Source: Paenibacillus contaminans (lineage in GTDB: Bacteria > Bacillota > Bacilli > Paenibacillales > NBRC-103111). Taken from it: a stretch of DNA of 64,000 nucleotides. Below the pieces are notes generated by a model, which was given only the letters and a program-made list of their open reading frames with translations, did no database searches and was not told the origin of the DNA. Shown piece by piece: positions 27,313-35,021 of the stretch (positions within the stretch are counted from its first letter, which is position 1; each line of letters begins with the position of its first letter). The DNA is taken from positions 248,001 to 312,000 of the forward strand of contig NZ_QMFB01000003.1 in assembly GCF_003285015.1 (NCBI RefSeq), read 5' to 3'. Both the position numbers and the translations under genes were made by a program.

Positions 27313-27597
27313 ATGATTCATGACGACCTGTTTGAAGAAACGAGCGAAAACGCAGCTGCCGGCGAGGAGGTACTTTTCATTCGTCCGGATAGCGATTCCG
27401 ATGACGAAGACAGCCCCGCTGACGAAAGCAGCGAGGATTCCGCCGAGGAAGACGGAGAAACATCCGAAAGCGAGGATTCCGCTGAAGAAGCCGTGGATGA
27501 AGCAGCCGAAGAAGAAGCTGCAGAAGCAGATGACGAGCAAGCTTCCGAGGCAGAGCAAACCGACGACGCCGGCGAAAGCGACGACCAAGACGCATAA
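27313..27597 (+). CDS. Very acidic low-complexity protein
   Basis: 94 residues starting MIHDDLFEETSENAAAGEEV. After a short hydrophobic VLFIRP it consists almost only of Asp, Glu, Ser and Ala (DSDSDDEDSPADESSEDSAE and similar), so it is probably disordered and strongly negative. No signal peptide or membrane helix. The ATG has CGGAGTG eight bases upstream, preferred over the frame start at 27169. It is the only plus-strand gene in this stretch and ends before a bidirectional terminator. Real expression is likely but not certain: low-complexity composition alone could keep a frame open. No family recognised. Confidence 0.65.
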   Translation: MIHDDLFEETSENAAAGEEVLFIRPDSDSDDEDSPADESSEDSAEEDGETSESEDSAEEAVDEAAEEEAAEADDEQASEAEQTDDAGESDDQDA

Positions 27598-27786
27598 AGT
27601 CCGGTATGACGCATCGAATTCAAGCAGTCAGCAAAATCGCTTCCAGTTTTGGATTCCCCCTTTTCTCCTCTTGCCGTAACAAAGCTTACGAACCGTATCG
27701 CAACCGGAAACTTTAAACTGCGAGTTTCTAAATGACGCTTATCGGCATCGAACAGGTTTCATCCCTAATCCTCTTATCGAGTAAAC

Positions 27787-27829
27787 AAAAGCCATCCTTA
27801 AAGAGAATCCCTCCTTAAGAATGGCTTTT
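27787..27829. terminator. Bidirectional terminator
   Basis: AAAAGCCATCCTTAA and TTAAGAATGGCTTTT pair around a 13-base loop; A and T runs flank both sides. It closes the acidic-protein gene and the FAD oxidoreductase gene. Confidence 0.9.
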
Positions 27830-27837
27830 GCGTATGG

Positions 27838-29805
27838 CTAGAACCGGTAACCGAAGCTTTCCATCGTATCCTTCAGCAGCATATAAACTTCCCCATAGGT
27901 CAGTTTTTTCTGGTCCGCGATCATAGCGATCGTTTCCTTCGAAAGCAGCTTTTTGGTCTGCAGCTCGGCAACCGCCTTATCCGCAGCTACGTTGAGTCCG
28001 ACCGCTTTGGTAATCGAATAGGCGGCCTGCGTCAAGGTTAACGGCTCCGTTTTGGCGTCTCCTTTAACTACGGCAAGCGCATCGTTCGGATTGCCTTTCA
28101 TATAGTTCGTGCCTTTAGCCGTAACAATCTTCTTGATCGCATTCAATTGATTGACGATCCGCTGCGGATTGGCCTCTTTATCGAGCTCGAAATCGATCCC
28201 TTTCTCGCCCCGACCCGCTGCGAGATTGAAGTAGATGGCCATTTTCAGCCCCGGATACGTCTTATGCGACATATATGGCGGATTTTGCTTCAGCGTGTAC
28301 GGCTTAATATCCATTCCTTGCTTGTTGAGCGCGTCTTGAAGCTTTGCGATAAGTTCTTTCGACTCCGCCAGCTTACGGAATGTAAGCTTGTTGTCAATCG
28401 CAAGCTTCGAAGCTGCGCCTGCAGCCTCGCCTTCGGCCATTCCCGTCGGAATGACGCGCGCCGAGCCGTGCGGAAGCGTATCGTAGCTCGCGCTTCTGCC
28501 TACGACAAGCAGGCCGTCTACCTGCTGCGGCACTATGCTGCGGAAAGGTATCGCATATTTGATCGGCTTCATCACTTCTTGTCCGTTATCCTTCGGACCT
28601 GTACGCTGAATGTCGACCGTGTACGAGCCGAAGCCGATCCGGTCCCATTGATCGCGGTTGTCCAGAACATCGATCATGGTCAGCCTGTACATGCCCTGCA
28701 TATGGCGTGTTTCGCGAACATACAGCTCCGGCGCCAGATCGTGAATGTCGACCTCGACATTCGCGAATTCCGGGTAGTTCTTTTTGAAGAAATCGATAAT
28801 GTTCGGCAGCTCGCTTTTGGCAAGCTCGTACGCTTCCGTGCGGGATTTCGGGTCCGCGCCGTCAATGCCGAAAATTTGAATCATATTGAGCAAGGCCGTA
28901 TCGTCGTTCTGGCGCCCGATATTCGGACCGCGGACGCGCACTCTTTCTTTGTTTACCGGCTCGTATTTGCTGTTGAAGTCGACATAGCCCCAAGCGGAGC
29001 GTTCGTCCGAGCCCGTACCCGGAAGGCCGTCATTATCCAAATACTTGCGGATTTTTTGCCATACGTCGGCATCGACGTTTTTCATGCGGAATACGACCGT
29101 TACGGCCATTTTCGTTTCCTTATCCCCTAAATCCTCGCGCCCGATCGTAAAAGGAACACCTGCCGCAGCGGCGATATCCGCATCTTGCGTGGCGTCTATC
29201 ACTGTAGGAGCCTTCACTTCGTAAGCTTTTCCATCCTCCGTAGTCAGCGAAATGCCCTCTACAAGGTCGGAATCCGTGCCTTTCTTGACGATCGGCGCCA
29301 TCGACTTCGTTTGAAGCAGCACATCGATATTCGGCTCGTTGCCTACCAGCTTATGAAAAGCGTTCGTGGCCGTCGTTACATCGAAGGACGTTCCTTCAAG
29401 CATATCGTAAAATTCCTGAAAAATACCCTTATTCAGCAGCGGCACCTTAGTGCCCGGAATATAGCTTTGCTCGGTATCCTGATTTAAATCGATTGTATTC
29501 AACCAGCCTAGCGTCATAAGTCCGCCTAATATTTCACGGTCCCGCCCGTCGACCAGCAGCGTCTTAAGTCCGTTACGGGCCGCGGAAACGGCCGCAGCGA
29601 CGCCTTCCGGATCGGTTCCGACGACAATCGTATCGTAGCTGTCTTTGGGCTTCGATACGGTCTTAATCGGGTTAAGCGCCTGGGGATCCGGCGTCTCGTT
29701 GACGAGGCCCCCTCCATACTTCTCTTTATAGTAGAGCACCGGGGCTCCCGCCCCTAGCAGAATGATGAACGATAATGCAAGTATGACCCATTTGTTGCGC
29801 AGCAT
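27838..29805 (-). CDS. Membrane-anchored FAD-dependent oxidoreductase
   Basis: 655 residues. An N-terminal helix (WVILALSFIILLGAGAPVLY) anchors or exports the protein. The dinucleotide-binding start is YDTIVVGTDPEGVAAAVSAA: it keeps the beta-alpha-beta shape, but the usual GxGxxG reads GTDPEG, with the middle glycine replaced by Asp. APTVIDATQDADIAAAAGVP and LLVVGRSASYDTLPHGSARV are conserved in the FAD_oxidored family (PF12831), whose members act on unknown substrates. The last 150 residues look like an SLH-type or helical add-on (LTQAAYSITKAVGLNVAADK). It ends at a bidirectional terminator. A decayed gene lies just upstream. Confidence 0.85.
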   Translation of the reverse strand: MLRNKWVILALSFIILLGAGAPVLYYKEKYGGGLVNETPDPQALNPIKTVSKPKDSYDTIVVGTDPEGVAAAVSAARNGLKTLLVDGRDREILGGLMTLGWLNTIDLNQDTEQSYIPGTKVPLLNKGIFQEFYDMLEGTSFDVTTATNAFHKLVGNEPNIDVLLQTKSMAPIVKKGTDSDLVEGISLTTEDGKAYEVKAPTVIDATQDADIAAAAGVPFTIGREDLGDKETKMAVTVVFRMKNVDADVWQKIRKYLDNDGLPGTGSDERSAWGYVDFNSKYEPVNKERVRVRGPNIGRQNDDTALLNMIQIFGIDGADPKSRTEAYELAKSELPNIIDFFKKNYPEFANVEVDIHDLAPELYVRETRHMQGMYRLTMIDVLDNRDQWDRIGFGSYTVDIQRTGPKDNGQEVMKPIKYAIPFRSIVPQQVDGLLVVGRSASYDTLPHGSARVIPTGMAEGEAAGAASKLAIDNKLTFRKLAESKELIAKLQDALNKQGMDIKPYTLKQNPPYMSHKTYPGLKMAIYFNLAAGRGEKGIDFELDKEANPQRIVNQLNAIKKIVTAKGTNYMKGNPNDALAVVKGDAKTEPLTLTQAAYSITKAVGLNVAADKAVAELQTKKLLSKETIAMIADQKKLTYGEVYMLLKDTMESFGYRF

Positions 29806-29822
29806 TCTTCCATTACTCTCCT

Positions 29823-30525
29823 TTACTTCAGGACGGCGTTCCTGTACGCTTCGTCCAGCAGCTTCTGTTTTTTGCGGATAGATTCCTTCTTGAATTCTCG
29901 ACCGTTTCGGTCACCGTATGATGGCGGCCGATCGCGTCCGGTGTTGCCTGGGTAGAGCTTTGCAGATTGATGATGTACCTGTCGACCTTTCATTTCTTCA
30001 AAACTTCGATTTTATCCGGTGTGATCGTACGACTTCCTTGTCCAAATGAAACAAATCCGGAATGACCTCCAGCTGGCGTTCGGCTATTTCCGTCACGAGC
30101 CGAACTTTGGCGCCGTTGACCAAATATGGCTCTCGCAATGCCATCCTTGTTTCCCCTGCGCTTTGTTTACGCAGCAAATAGTGCACAAGTTTCGTCGGAC
30201 TAACGAGGTCATCGGTCCCCAGGACTGTTCGATGCCCTTTGCCTCCTGCAGCATCTTGAGCATCGCATAACCTACGGTTCGCTTGACGACGTACCGTTCG
30301 GATTCCCCTCCGCCCTATTCGAGCGTCCGGCGGTGCGATCCAGCCATATTCACCCGCTGTGAGCTGCGAAAAACGCTCCGTTAACGGTCGCTTCGCCATT
30401 CTCCTTCACGACTTCCAGATTCAGCGCATAATCCCTATGCTCCGGATAGGGCTGCTCCGTCTTGTAAACTTCTACCTCTTGAAAGCAATCGGATCAAGCC
30501 GGTTTTGCAGCAACCTGCCGGCCGC
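29823..30525 (-). pseudogene. Decayed protein-coding gene with several frameshifts
   Basis: Protein-like pieces appear in order on the minus strand but in different frames: AGRLLQNRLDPIAFK, EVEVYKTEQPYPEHRDYALN, EYGWIAPPDARI, KRTVGYAMLKMLQEAKGIEQ, PYLVNGAKVRLVTEIAERQL and, last, KKQKLLDEAYRNAVLK with a stop at 29823. At least four frame changes are needed to join them. No start codon or family is recognised. It sits between the FAD oxidoreductase and a 230-bp non-coding stretch, in the most accessory-looking part of the window. Confidence 0.55.
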
Positions 30526-30687
30526 TATCCCTTAGTTTACCACATTTGCGAAGCAGAAAGGAATGGCTGCGACGTGCGGCCTCTTTCCGGCACCGGTGAA
30601 AACCCGCCCATTCGGTCACATTTGCCGGCGCAGGAAACTAGCGTAAACGGCTTCCTTGTTTTCAAAATACACGAATAGAGCTGAATG

Positions 30688-30714
30688 AAAAAGAGCTTTC
30701 CCTAAGGAAAGCTC
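30688..30714 (-). terminator. Terminator of the dtd-distal gene
   Basis: Minus strand GAGCTTTCC, four-base loop, GGAAAGCTC, then TTTTT. Confidence 0.88.
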
Positions 30715-30762
30715 GCTATACGTTTGATTATCTTCTTTAAAACATTTGCCTGCGCTTATCGG

Positions 30763-30990
30763 TTAGCGCGGCGTCTTGCGCGGCACATAGCGCTGCTGAT
30801 CGGCATGAAGCGGACTGAAGGCGGCGAATTCCGTATCCGCCGTTAGCGGCACGGAAGCGATCGCTTCATGAAATCCGCTTGATTGCAGACGGTTCGCGCA
30901 GTCGATGACGACTTTTTGCTTGACGGATTGGCGCATCGTTCGGGCAAACTCCCTTTCGACAACAGGTTTTTGCCAATAGTTTTGCCTCAT
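30763..30990 (-). CDS. Small hypothetical protein after dtd
   Basis: 75 residues starting MRQNYWQKPVVEREFARTMR, basic at the N-terminus and with no membrane helix. The ATG has GGGCGGA directly upstream, a weak ribosome site, and lies 35 bases after the dtd stop; a strong terminator follows 50 bases past its stop, which suggests it is the last gene of relA-dtd. No family recognised. Composition is ordinary for this genome, but the frame is short enough that it could be fortuitous. Confidence 0.55.
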   Translation of the reverse strand: MRQNYWQKPVVEREFARTMRQSVKQKVVIDCANRLQSSGFHEAIASVPLTADTEFAAFSPLHADQQRYVPRKTPR

Positions 30991-31024
30991 TCCGCCCGCT
31001 TTAACCGCAGCATCGCCATATAAA

Positions 31025-31468
31025 TCACGCCTTACTTTCGACGATCAAGGTAACCGGACCCCAGTTCGTAAACGAAACGTCCATCATCGCGCCGAATTTC
31101 CCTGTTTCAACCACTAGCCCCTGCTCGCGAAGAAGCATGTTGAACTTCTCGTACAAGGGTTCCGCAAGGTCCGGCTTAGCCGCTGCCATAAAATTCGGAC
31201 GTCTGCCCTTTCGGCAGTCTCCATACAGCGTAAACTGGGATATGGAAAGAATTTGACCGCCCGTTTCAAGAACGGAAAGATTCATTTTGCCTTCTTCATC
31301 TTCAAAAATCCGCAATCCCGCAATTTTCTCTGCGAGAAATTTGGTATCTTGCTCCGTATCCTCGTGCGTGACGCCGACCAGCAGTACCAAACCTCGTTCG
31401 ATACGCCCCACAATTTCGCCGTTTACGGCAACTTGAGCTTTTTTGCTTCGTTGTACGACAACCTTCAC
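31025..31468 (-). CDS. dtd: D-aminoacyl-tRNA deacylase
   Basis: 147 residues from a GTG start ([20 protein letters not shown]). Dtd removes D-amino acids, and glycine from tRNA-Ala, after mischarging. Signature [19 protein letters not shown] is near residues 76-94 and the second motif [12 protein letters not shown] is at the C-terminus; the family GP dipeptide is kept. It begins 69 bases after relA, so both are probably one transcript, the common Bacillota arrangement. Confidence 0.95.
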   Translation of the reverse strand: MKVVVQRSKKAQVAVNGEIVGRIERGLVLLVGVTHEDTEQDTKFLAEKIAGLRIFEDEEGKMNLSVLETGGQILSISQFTLYGDCRKGRRPNFMAAAKPDLAEPLYEKFNMLLREQGLVVETGKFGAMMDVSFTNWGPVTLIVESKA

Positions 31469-31537
31469 CTGTGCGAACCTCGTTTCTGCCTAGAACGTTC
31501 TCGCAGCGGAGCTTGAACGCCCGCCCCGCCGCCGGAA

Positions 31538-33724
31538 TTAAGTTTGCATGATGCGCTGAACGGAATACACGTCCTTCAGCCGCTTGATTTTATCGACGAC
31601 CGATTGCAAATGATCGATGTTGCGGATCAAAATCGTCATATGAATCATCGCCATTTTGTTTTTGTCCGAACGGCCGGAAACGGCGGAAATAACCGTCTTG
31701 CTTTCGGATACGACCTGCAGCACCTCGTTCAGAAGCCCGCGCCGGTCATGCCCGGTAATTTCGATCTCGACGCTGTAGTTCGCTTCCACGGAGTCGACCC
31801 ATTCGACCTCGATGACGCGGTTCCCTTCTTCGCCCTCGCTCATGAGCGGAATGTTCGTGCAATCCTGCCTGTGGATCGATACGCCGCGGCCTCTTGTAAT
31901 ATATCCGGTGATGTTGTCTCCAGGCACGGGATTGCAGCAGCGTGCGAACCGAACGAGCAAATTTTCAACGCCTTTGACCTGCACGCCGTGGGTAGGACGG
32001 CTTTTTCTTTCCTTCTCGGGAGCGGACTTCAAATCTTTCACTTCGCTCGTCAGCTCGAGAGGGTACTCCGCCTGCTCTTTACGCAGCTTGTCGGTCAAGC
32101 GCGTGCAAATCTGTGCGGCCGTTATACCGCCGAAACCGACAGCCGAGAGCATATCTTCAATGTCGTTGAAATTGAATTTGCCTGCCACCTCAAGCATATT
32201 CTCATCGGTCATAACGGCGGACGGCTCGATGGCAAGACGCCTCAGCTCGCGCTCGATCGAGTCCTTGCCTTTGGCTACATTTTCCTCGCGGCGTTCCTTT
32301 TTGAACCACTGCTTGATTTTGGTCCGCGCGTGCGACGATTGAGCCAGCTTAATCCAGTCCTGGCTCGGTCCGTAAGAGTGCTTGGACGTTAAAATTTCGA
32401 CGATATCGCCTGTTTTGAGCTTATAGTCGAGCGGTACGATACGCCCGTTCACCTTGGCGCCGATCGTCCGGTTGCCGACCTCGGTATGGATTCGGTATGC
32501 AAAATCCAGCGGGACGGAGCCTGCAGGCAGCTCGATGACTTCGCCCTTCGGCGTAAAGACGAAAACGAGGTCCGTAAAGAAATCCATTTTGAGCGATTCT
32601 ACGAATTCGGAGGCGTCGCGGGCTTCGTGCTGAAGCTCCAAAATTTCGCGGAAGAGCGACATCTTGTTCTCGAATTTCCCACCCGGAACGACCAGGCCTT
32701 CCTTATACGCCCAGTGGGCGGCGATCCCGTATTCGGACGTTTTGTGCATTTCCCACGTCCGGATTTGCACCTCGAGCGGCTCTCCGTTAGGCCCGATCAC
32801 CGTCGTATGAAGCGACTGGTACATGTTTGCCTTCGGCATGGCGATATAGTCTTTGAAACGGCCCGGCATCGGCTTCCATAACGTATGAATAATGCCCAGC
32901 GTCGCGTAGCAATCCTTAATATTGTCGACGATGACGCGGATCGCCAGCAGGTCGTAAATCTCGTTGAACTGCTTGTTGCGCGCCGTCATTTTCTTATAAA
33001 TGCTGTATATATGCTTGGGCCGCCCGGAAATATCCCCGTCGATGCCCATTTCCGACATTTTTTCGTTGATGCTCGAAATGACGTCCTGAATAAACTGCTC
33101 GCGCTCGGCGCGTTTTTTCTGCATGAGGTTTACGATACGATAATATTGCTGCGGATTCAAATAGCGGAGGGCGATGTCTTCCATCTCCCATTTGATCGCG
33201 GAAATCCCGAGCCTATGGGCAATCGGGCAAAATATTTCGAGCGTTTCGTCGGCGATGCGGCGCTGGCTTTCTTCCGACTGATATTTGAGCGTGCGCATAT
33301 TGTGAAGGCGATCCGCCAGCTTGATCAAAATGACGCGAATATCCTGCGCCATGGCGACGAACATTTTACGATAATTTTCGTTCTGCTGTTCTTCCTTGGT
33401 CTTGAACCGGATCTTCTCCAGCTTCGTCAGGCCGTCAACGAGCATCGCGCACGTTTCGCCGAAATGCTGCAGCACAACTTCCAGCGACACGGTCGTATCT
33501 TCCACGACATCGTGAAGCAGAGCCGCCATAATCGACGTCACGTCCATTTGCATGTTCACCAATATGTCGGCAACCGCAAGCGGATGCAAAATATACGGCT
33601 CCCCGGACTTCCGCACCTGGCCGAGATGCGCCTTATCGGCAAACTCGTATGCTTCCCTGATTTTCTCAAGGTCGCTTTCCTTCATGTAAGTTGACGCTTT
33701 CTCCATTAATTGCTCGATGCTCAT
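31538..33724 (-). CDS. relA: Bifunctional (p)ppGpp synthetase/hydrolase Rel
   Basis: 728 residues, full length. The N-terminal HD hydrolase domain has HPLAVADILVNMQMD and LLHDVVEDTTV, so hydrolysis should be active. The synthetase domain has RFKDYIAMPKANMYQSLHTT and LEVQIRTWEMHKTSEYGIAA. A TGS domain (DLVFVFTPKGEVIELPAGSV), a zinc-finger-like region (VRFARCCNPVPGDNI) and a C-terminal ACT domain (SVEIEITGHDRRGLLNEVLQ) complete the long RSH layout; it senses amino-acid starvation at the ribosome. AAAGGAC precedes the ATG. A consensus promoter lies at 33760-33788. Confidence 0.97.
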   Translation of the reverse strand: MSIEQLMEKASTYMKESDLEKIREAYEFADKAHLGQVRKSGEPYILHPLAVADILVNMQMDVTSIMAALLHDVVEDTTVSLEVVLQHFGETCAMLVDGLTKLEKIRFKTKEEQQNENYRKMFVAMAQDIRVILIKLADRLHNMRTLKYQSEESQRRIADETLEIFCPIAHRLGISAIKWEMEDIALRYLNPQQYYRIVNLMQKKRAEREQFIQDVISSINEKMSEMGIDGDISGRPKHIYSIYKKMTARNKQFNEIYDLLAIRVIVDNIKDCYATLGIIHTLWKPMPGRFKDYIAMPKANMYQSLHTTVIGPNGEPLEVQIRTWEMHKTSEYGIAAHWAYKEGLVVPGGKFENKMSLFREILELQHEARDASEFVESLKMDFFTDLVFVFTPKGEVIELPAGSVPLDFAYRIHTEVGNRTIGAKVNGRIVPLDYKLKTGDIVEILTSKHSYGPSQDWIKLAQSSHARTKIKQWFKKERREENVAKGKDSIERELRRLAIEPSAVMTDENMLEVAGKFNFNDIEDMLSAVGFGGITAAQICTRLTDKLRKEQAEYPLELTSEVKDLKSAPEKERKSRPTHGVQVKGVENLLVRFARCCNPVPGDNITGYITRGRGVSIHRQDCTNIPLMSEGEEGNRVIEVEWVDSVEANYSVEIEITGHDRRGLLNEVLQVVSESKTVISAVSGRSDKNKMAMIHMTILIRNIDHLQSVVDKIKRLKDVYSVQRIMQT

Positions 33725-33759
33725 TGCCCGGTCCTTTCCGTTCTAACGATATTGAATCC

Positions 33760-33788
33760 ATTATGCCGCTCTAGCGCCGCTACGTCAA
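33760..33788 (-). promoter_or_regulatory. Sigma-A promoter of relA-dtd
   Basis: Minus strand TTGACG (33783-33788), 17-base spacer, CATAAT (33760-33765), 35 bases before the relA start. Confidence 0.82.
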
Positions 33789-33898
33789 GAATCGGGTTAA
33801 TTCGACCTGACAGGTCTTCCCAAGGACTCCCTAGCCTTGTCCACTTCAAAGGGGCTTTTAAAGATTTCCTACCCCTTCTAGAAGCATCCCCAAACCCT

Positions 33899-34461
33899 AA
33901 AGGGCTTTCCGCCCCCTCCTAAATACTCCCCTTCCACAGCGCTTCGATACGAGTCAACCTAGTCGATGCGCTAAGGGGAGGACCCCATAGGGCCTGCCCT
34001 CTGGACTCCCGAACTCAACACGTGCATGCCCACTATTGTGGTTCTTCGATGTTACTACTCCATTTGTACCTCTTTTCCTCTTCATGCTGCCTACCGCATC
34101 ATAATGGATACGCTTACTTTCACTCAACCAAAACAAACCAGGGGCCTCGCCCCTGGTTCCTTGAGCTCAAAGTAACCGTCCTTTGACTCTCAAATTCAAC
34201 ACGGCATGTCCACAATGAATCTTCGAGGGTTAACTTGTGAATCCAGGGGCTGGGTCTGATCGACAAGGTCGAGCATGTATTTTTAATCACAGAAGTGGAG
34301 CGTGTCCGAAGGACGAAAAGCGGGGAGACGGTGGGTAGAAACATCAAGGAGCTGGCGTTGAGTATTTACTCGTGTTTGTTTGCGGGTATCCAAAGGGCGG
34401 CAGCCCTTTGGGGTCCTCCCCTTGGAAGGGGAGGATTTAGGAGGGGTCGGAAATCCTTTTA
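33899..34461. repeat. Inverted-repeat block between relA and apt
   Basis: No coding frame in 33725-34508. The left arm (33899-34022) has CCCCTCCTAAATACTCCCC, AAGGGGAGGACCCCATAGGG and CCTGCCCTCTGG; the right arm (34370-34461), read on the other strand, has CCCCTCCTAAATCCTCCCC, AAGGGGAGGACCCCAAAGGG and CTGCCGCCCTTTGG in the same order. Small perfect hairpins lie inside (CCAAAGGGCGGCAGCCCTTTGG region; AACCAGGGGCCTCGCCCCTGG). Two diverged direct copies of about 48 bases (34001 and 34181, sharing TCAACACG and CATG-CCAC) sit between the arms. It looks like a decayed mobile or mosaic repeat. Confidence 0.7.
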
Positions 34462-34489
34462 AGATTGTAAAGAGATTTGTAAAGGGGAT

Positions 34490-34518
34490 GACGTACTAGG
34501 GGAAGCCCCTAGTACGTC
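34490..34518. terminator. Perfect palindrome over the apt stop codon
   Basis: GACGTACTAGGGG and CCCCTAGTACGTC are perfect 13-base arms with a 3-base loop; the apt stop TAG lies inside the arm. No T run follows directly, so it may act as an RNA 3' end or stability element rather than a classic terminator. Confidence 0.5.
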
Positions 34519-35021
34519 ACCAGCGATACGACATCAAGTCCGTTCAGCTTCTCCCGGCCGTTCAAGTACGACAACTCGATCAGGAACGAAGCGCCGACGA
34601 TTTCGCCGCCAAGCTGGTTGATCAGGTTGATCGAGGTCGCGATCGTGCCGCCGGTCGCGAGCAGATCGTCGGCGATCAGCACCTTTTGGCCAGGCTGGAT
34701 CGCATCGCGATGCATCGCCAGTTTGTCTTTGCCGTACTCGAGCGAATACGAGGCCTCGATGCAATCGCCCGGCAGTTTGCCGCTTTTGCGGATCGGCACG
34801 AACCCGACGCCCAGAGCAAGAGCAAGCGGAGCGCCGATAACGAAGCCGCGCGCTTCAGGGCCTGCGATAAGATCGATCTCTTTTTCCTTCACCATATCGC
34901 GAAGCGCGTCGATGGCGGCCCGGTAGGCTTCCCCGTTCTTCAACAGTGTCGTGATGTCCTTAAAACGGATGCCCGGCTGCGGAAAATCCGGGACTACGCG
35001 AATATAGTCTTTGAAATTCAT
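34509..35021 (-). CDS. apt: Adenine phosphoribosyltransferase
   Basis: 170 residues starting [20 protein letters not shown], the typical Apt length. It salvages adenine with PRPP. The PRPP loop [17 protein letters not shown] is near 119-135 and the hood motif [17 protein letters not shown] near 57. Its ATG overlaps the recJ stop (ATGA, four bases), so the two are translationally coupled, and the order recJ-apt-relA follows B. subtilis. The stop codon is embedded in a perfect palindrome. Confidence 0.96.
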   Translation of the reverse strand: MNFKDYIRVVPDFPQPGIRFKDITTLLKNGEAYRAAIDALRDMVKEKEIDLIAGPEARGFVIGAPLALALGVGFVPIRKSGKLPGDCIEASYSLEYGKDKLAMHRDAIQPGQKVLIADDLLATGGTIATSINLINQLGGEIVGASFLIELSYLNGREKLNGLDVVSLVTY

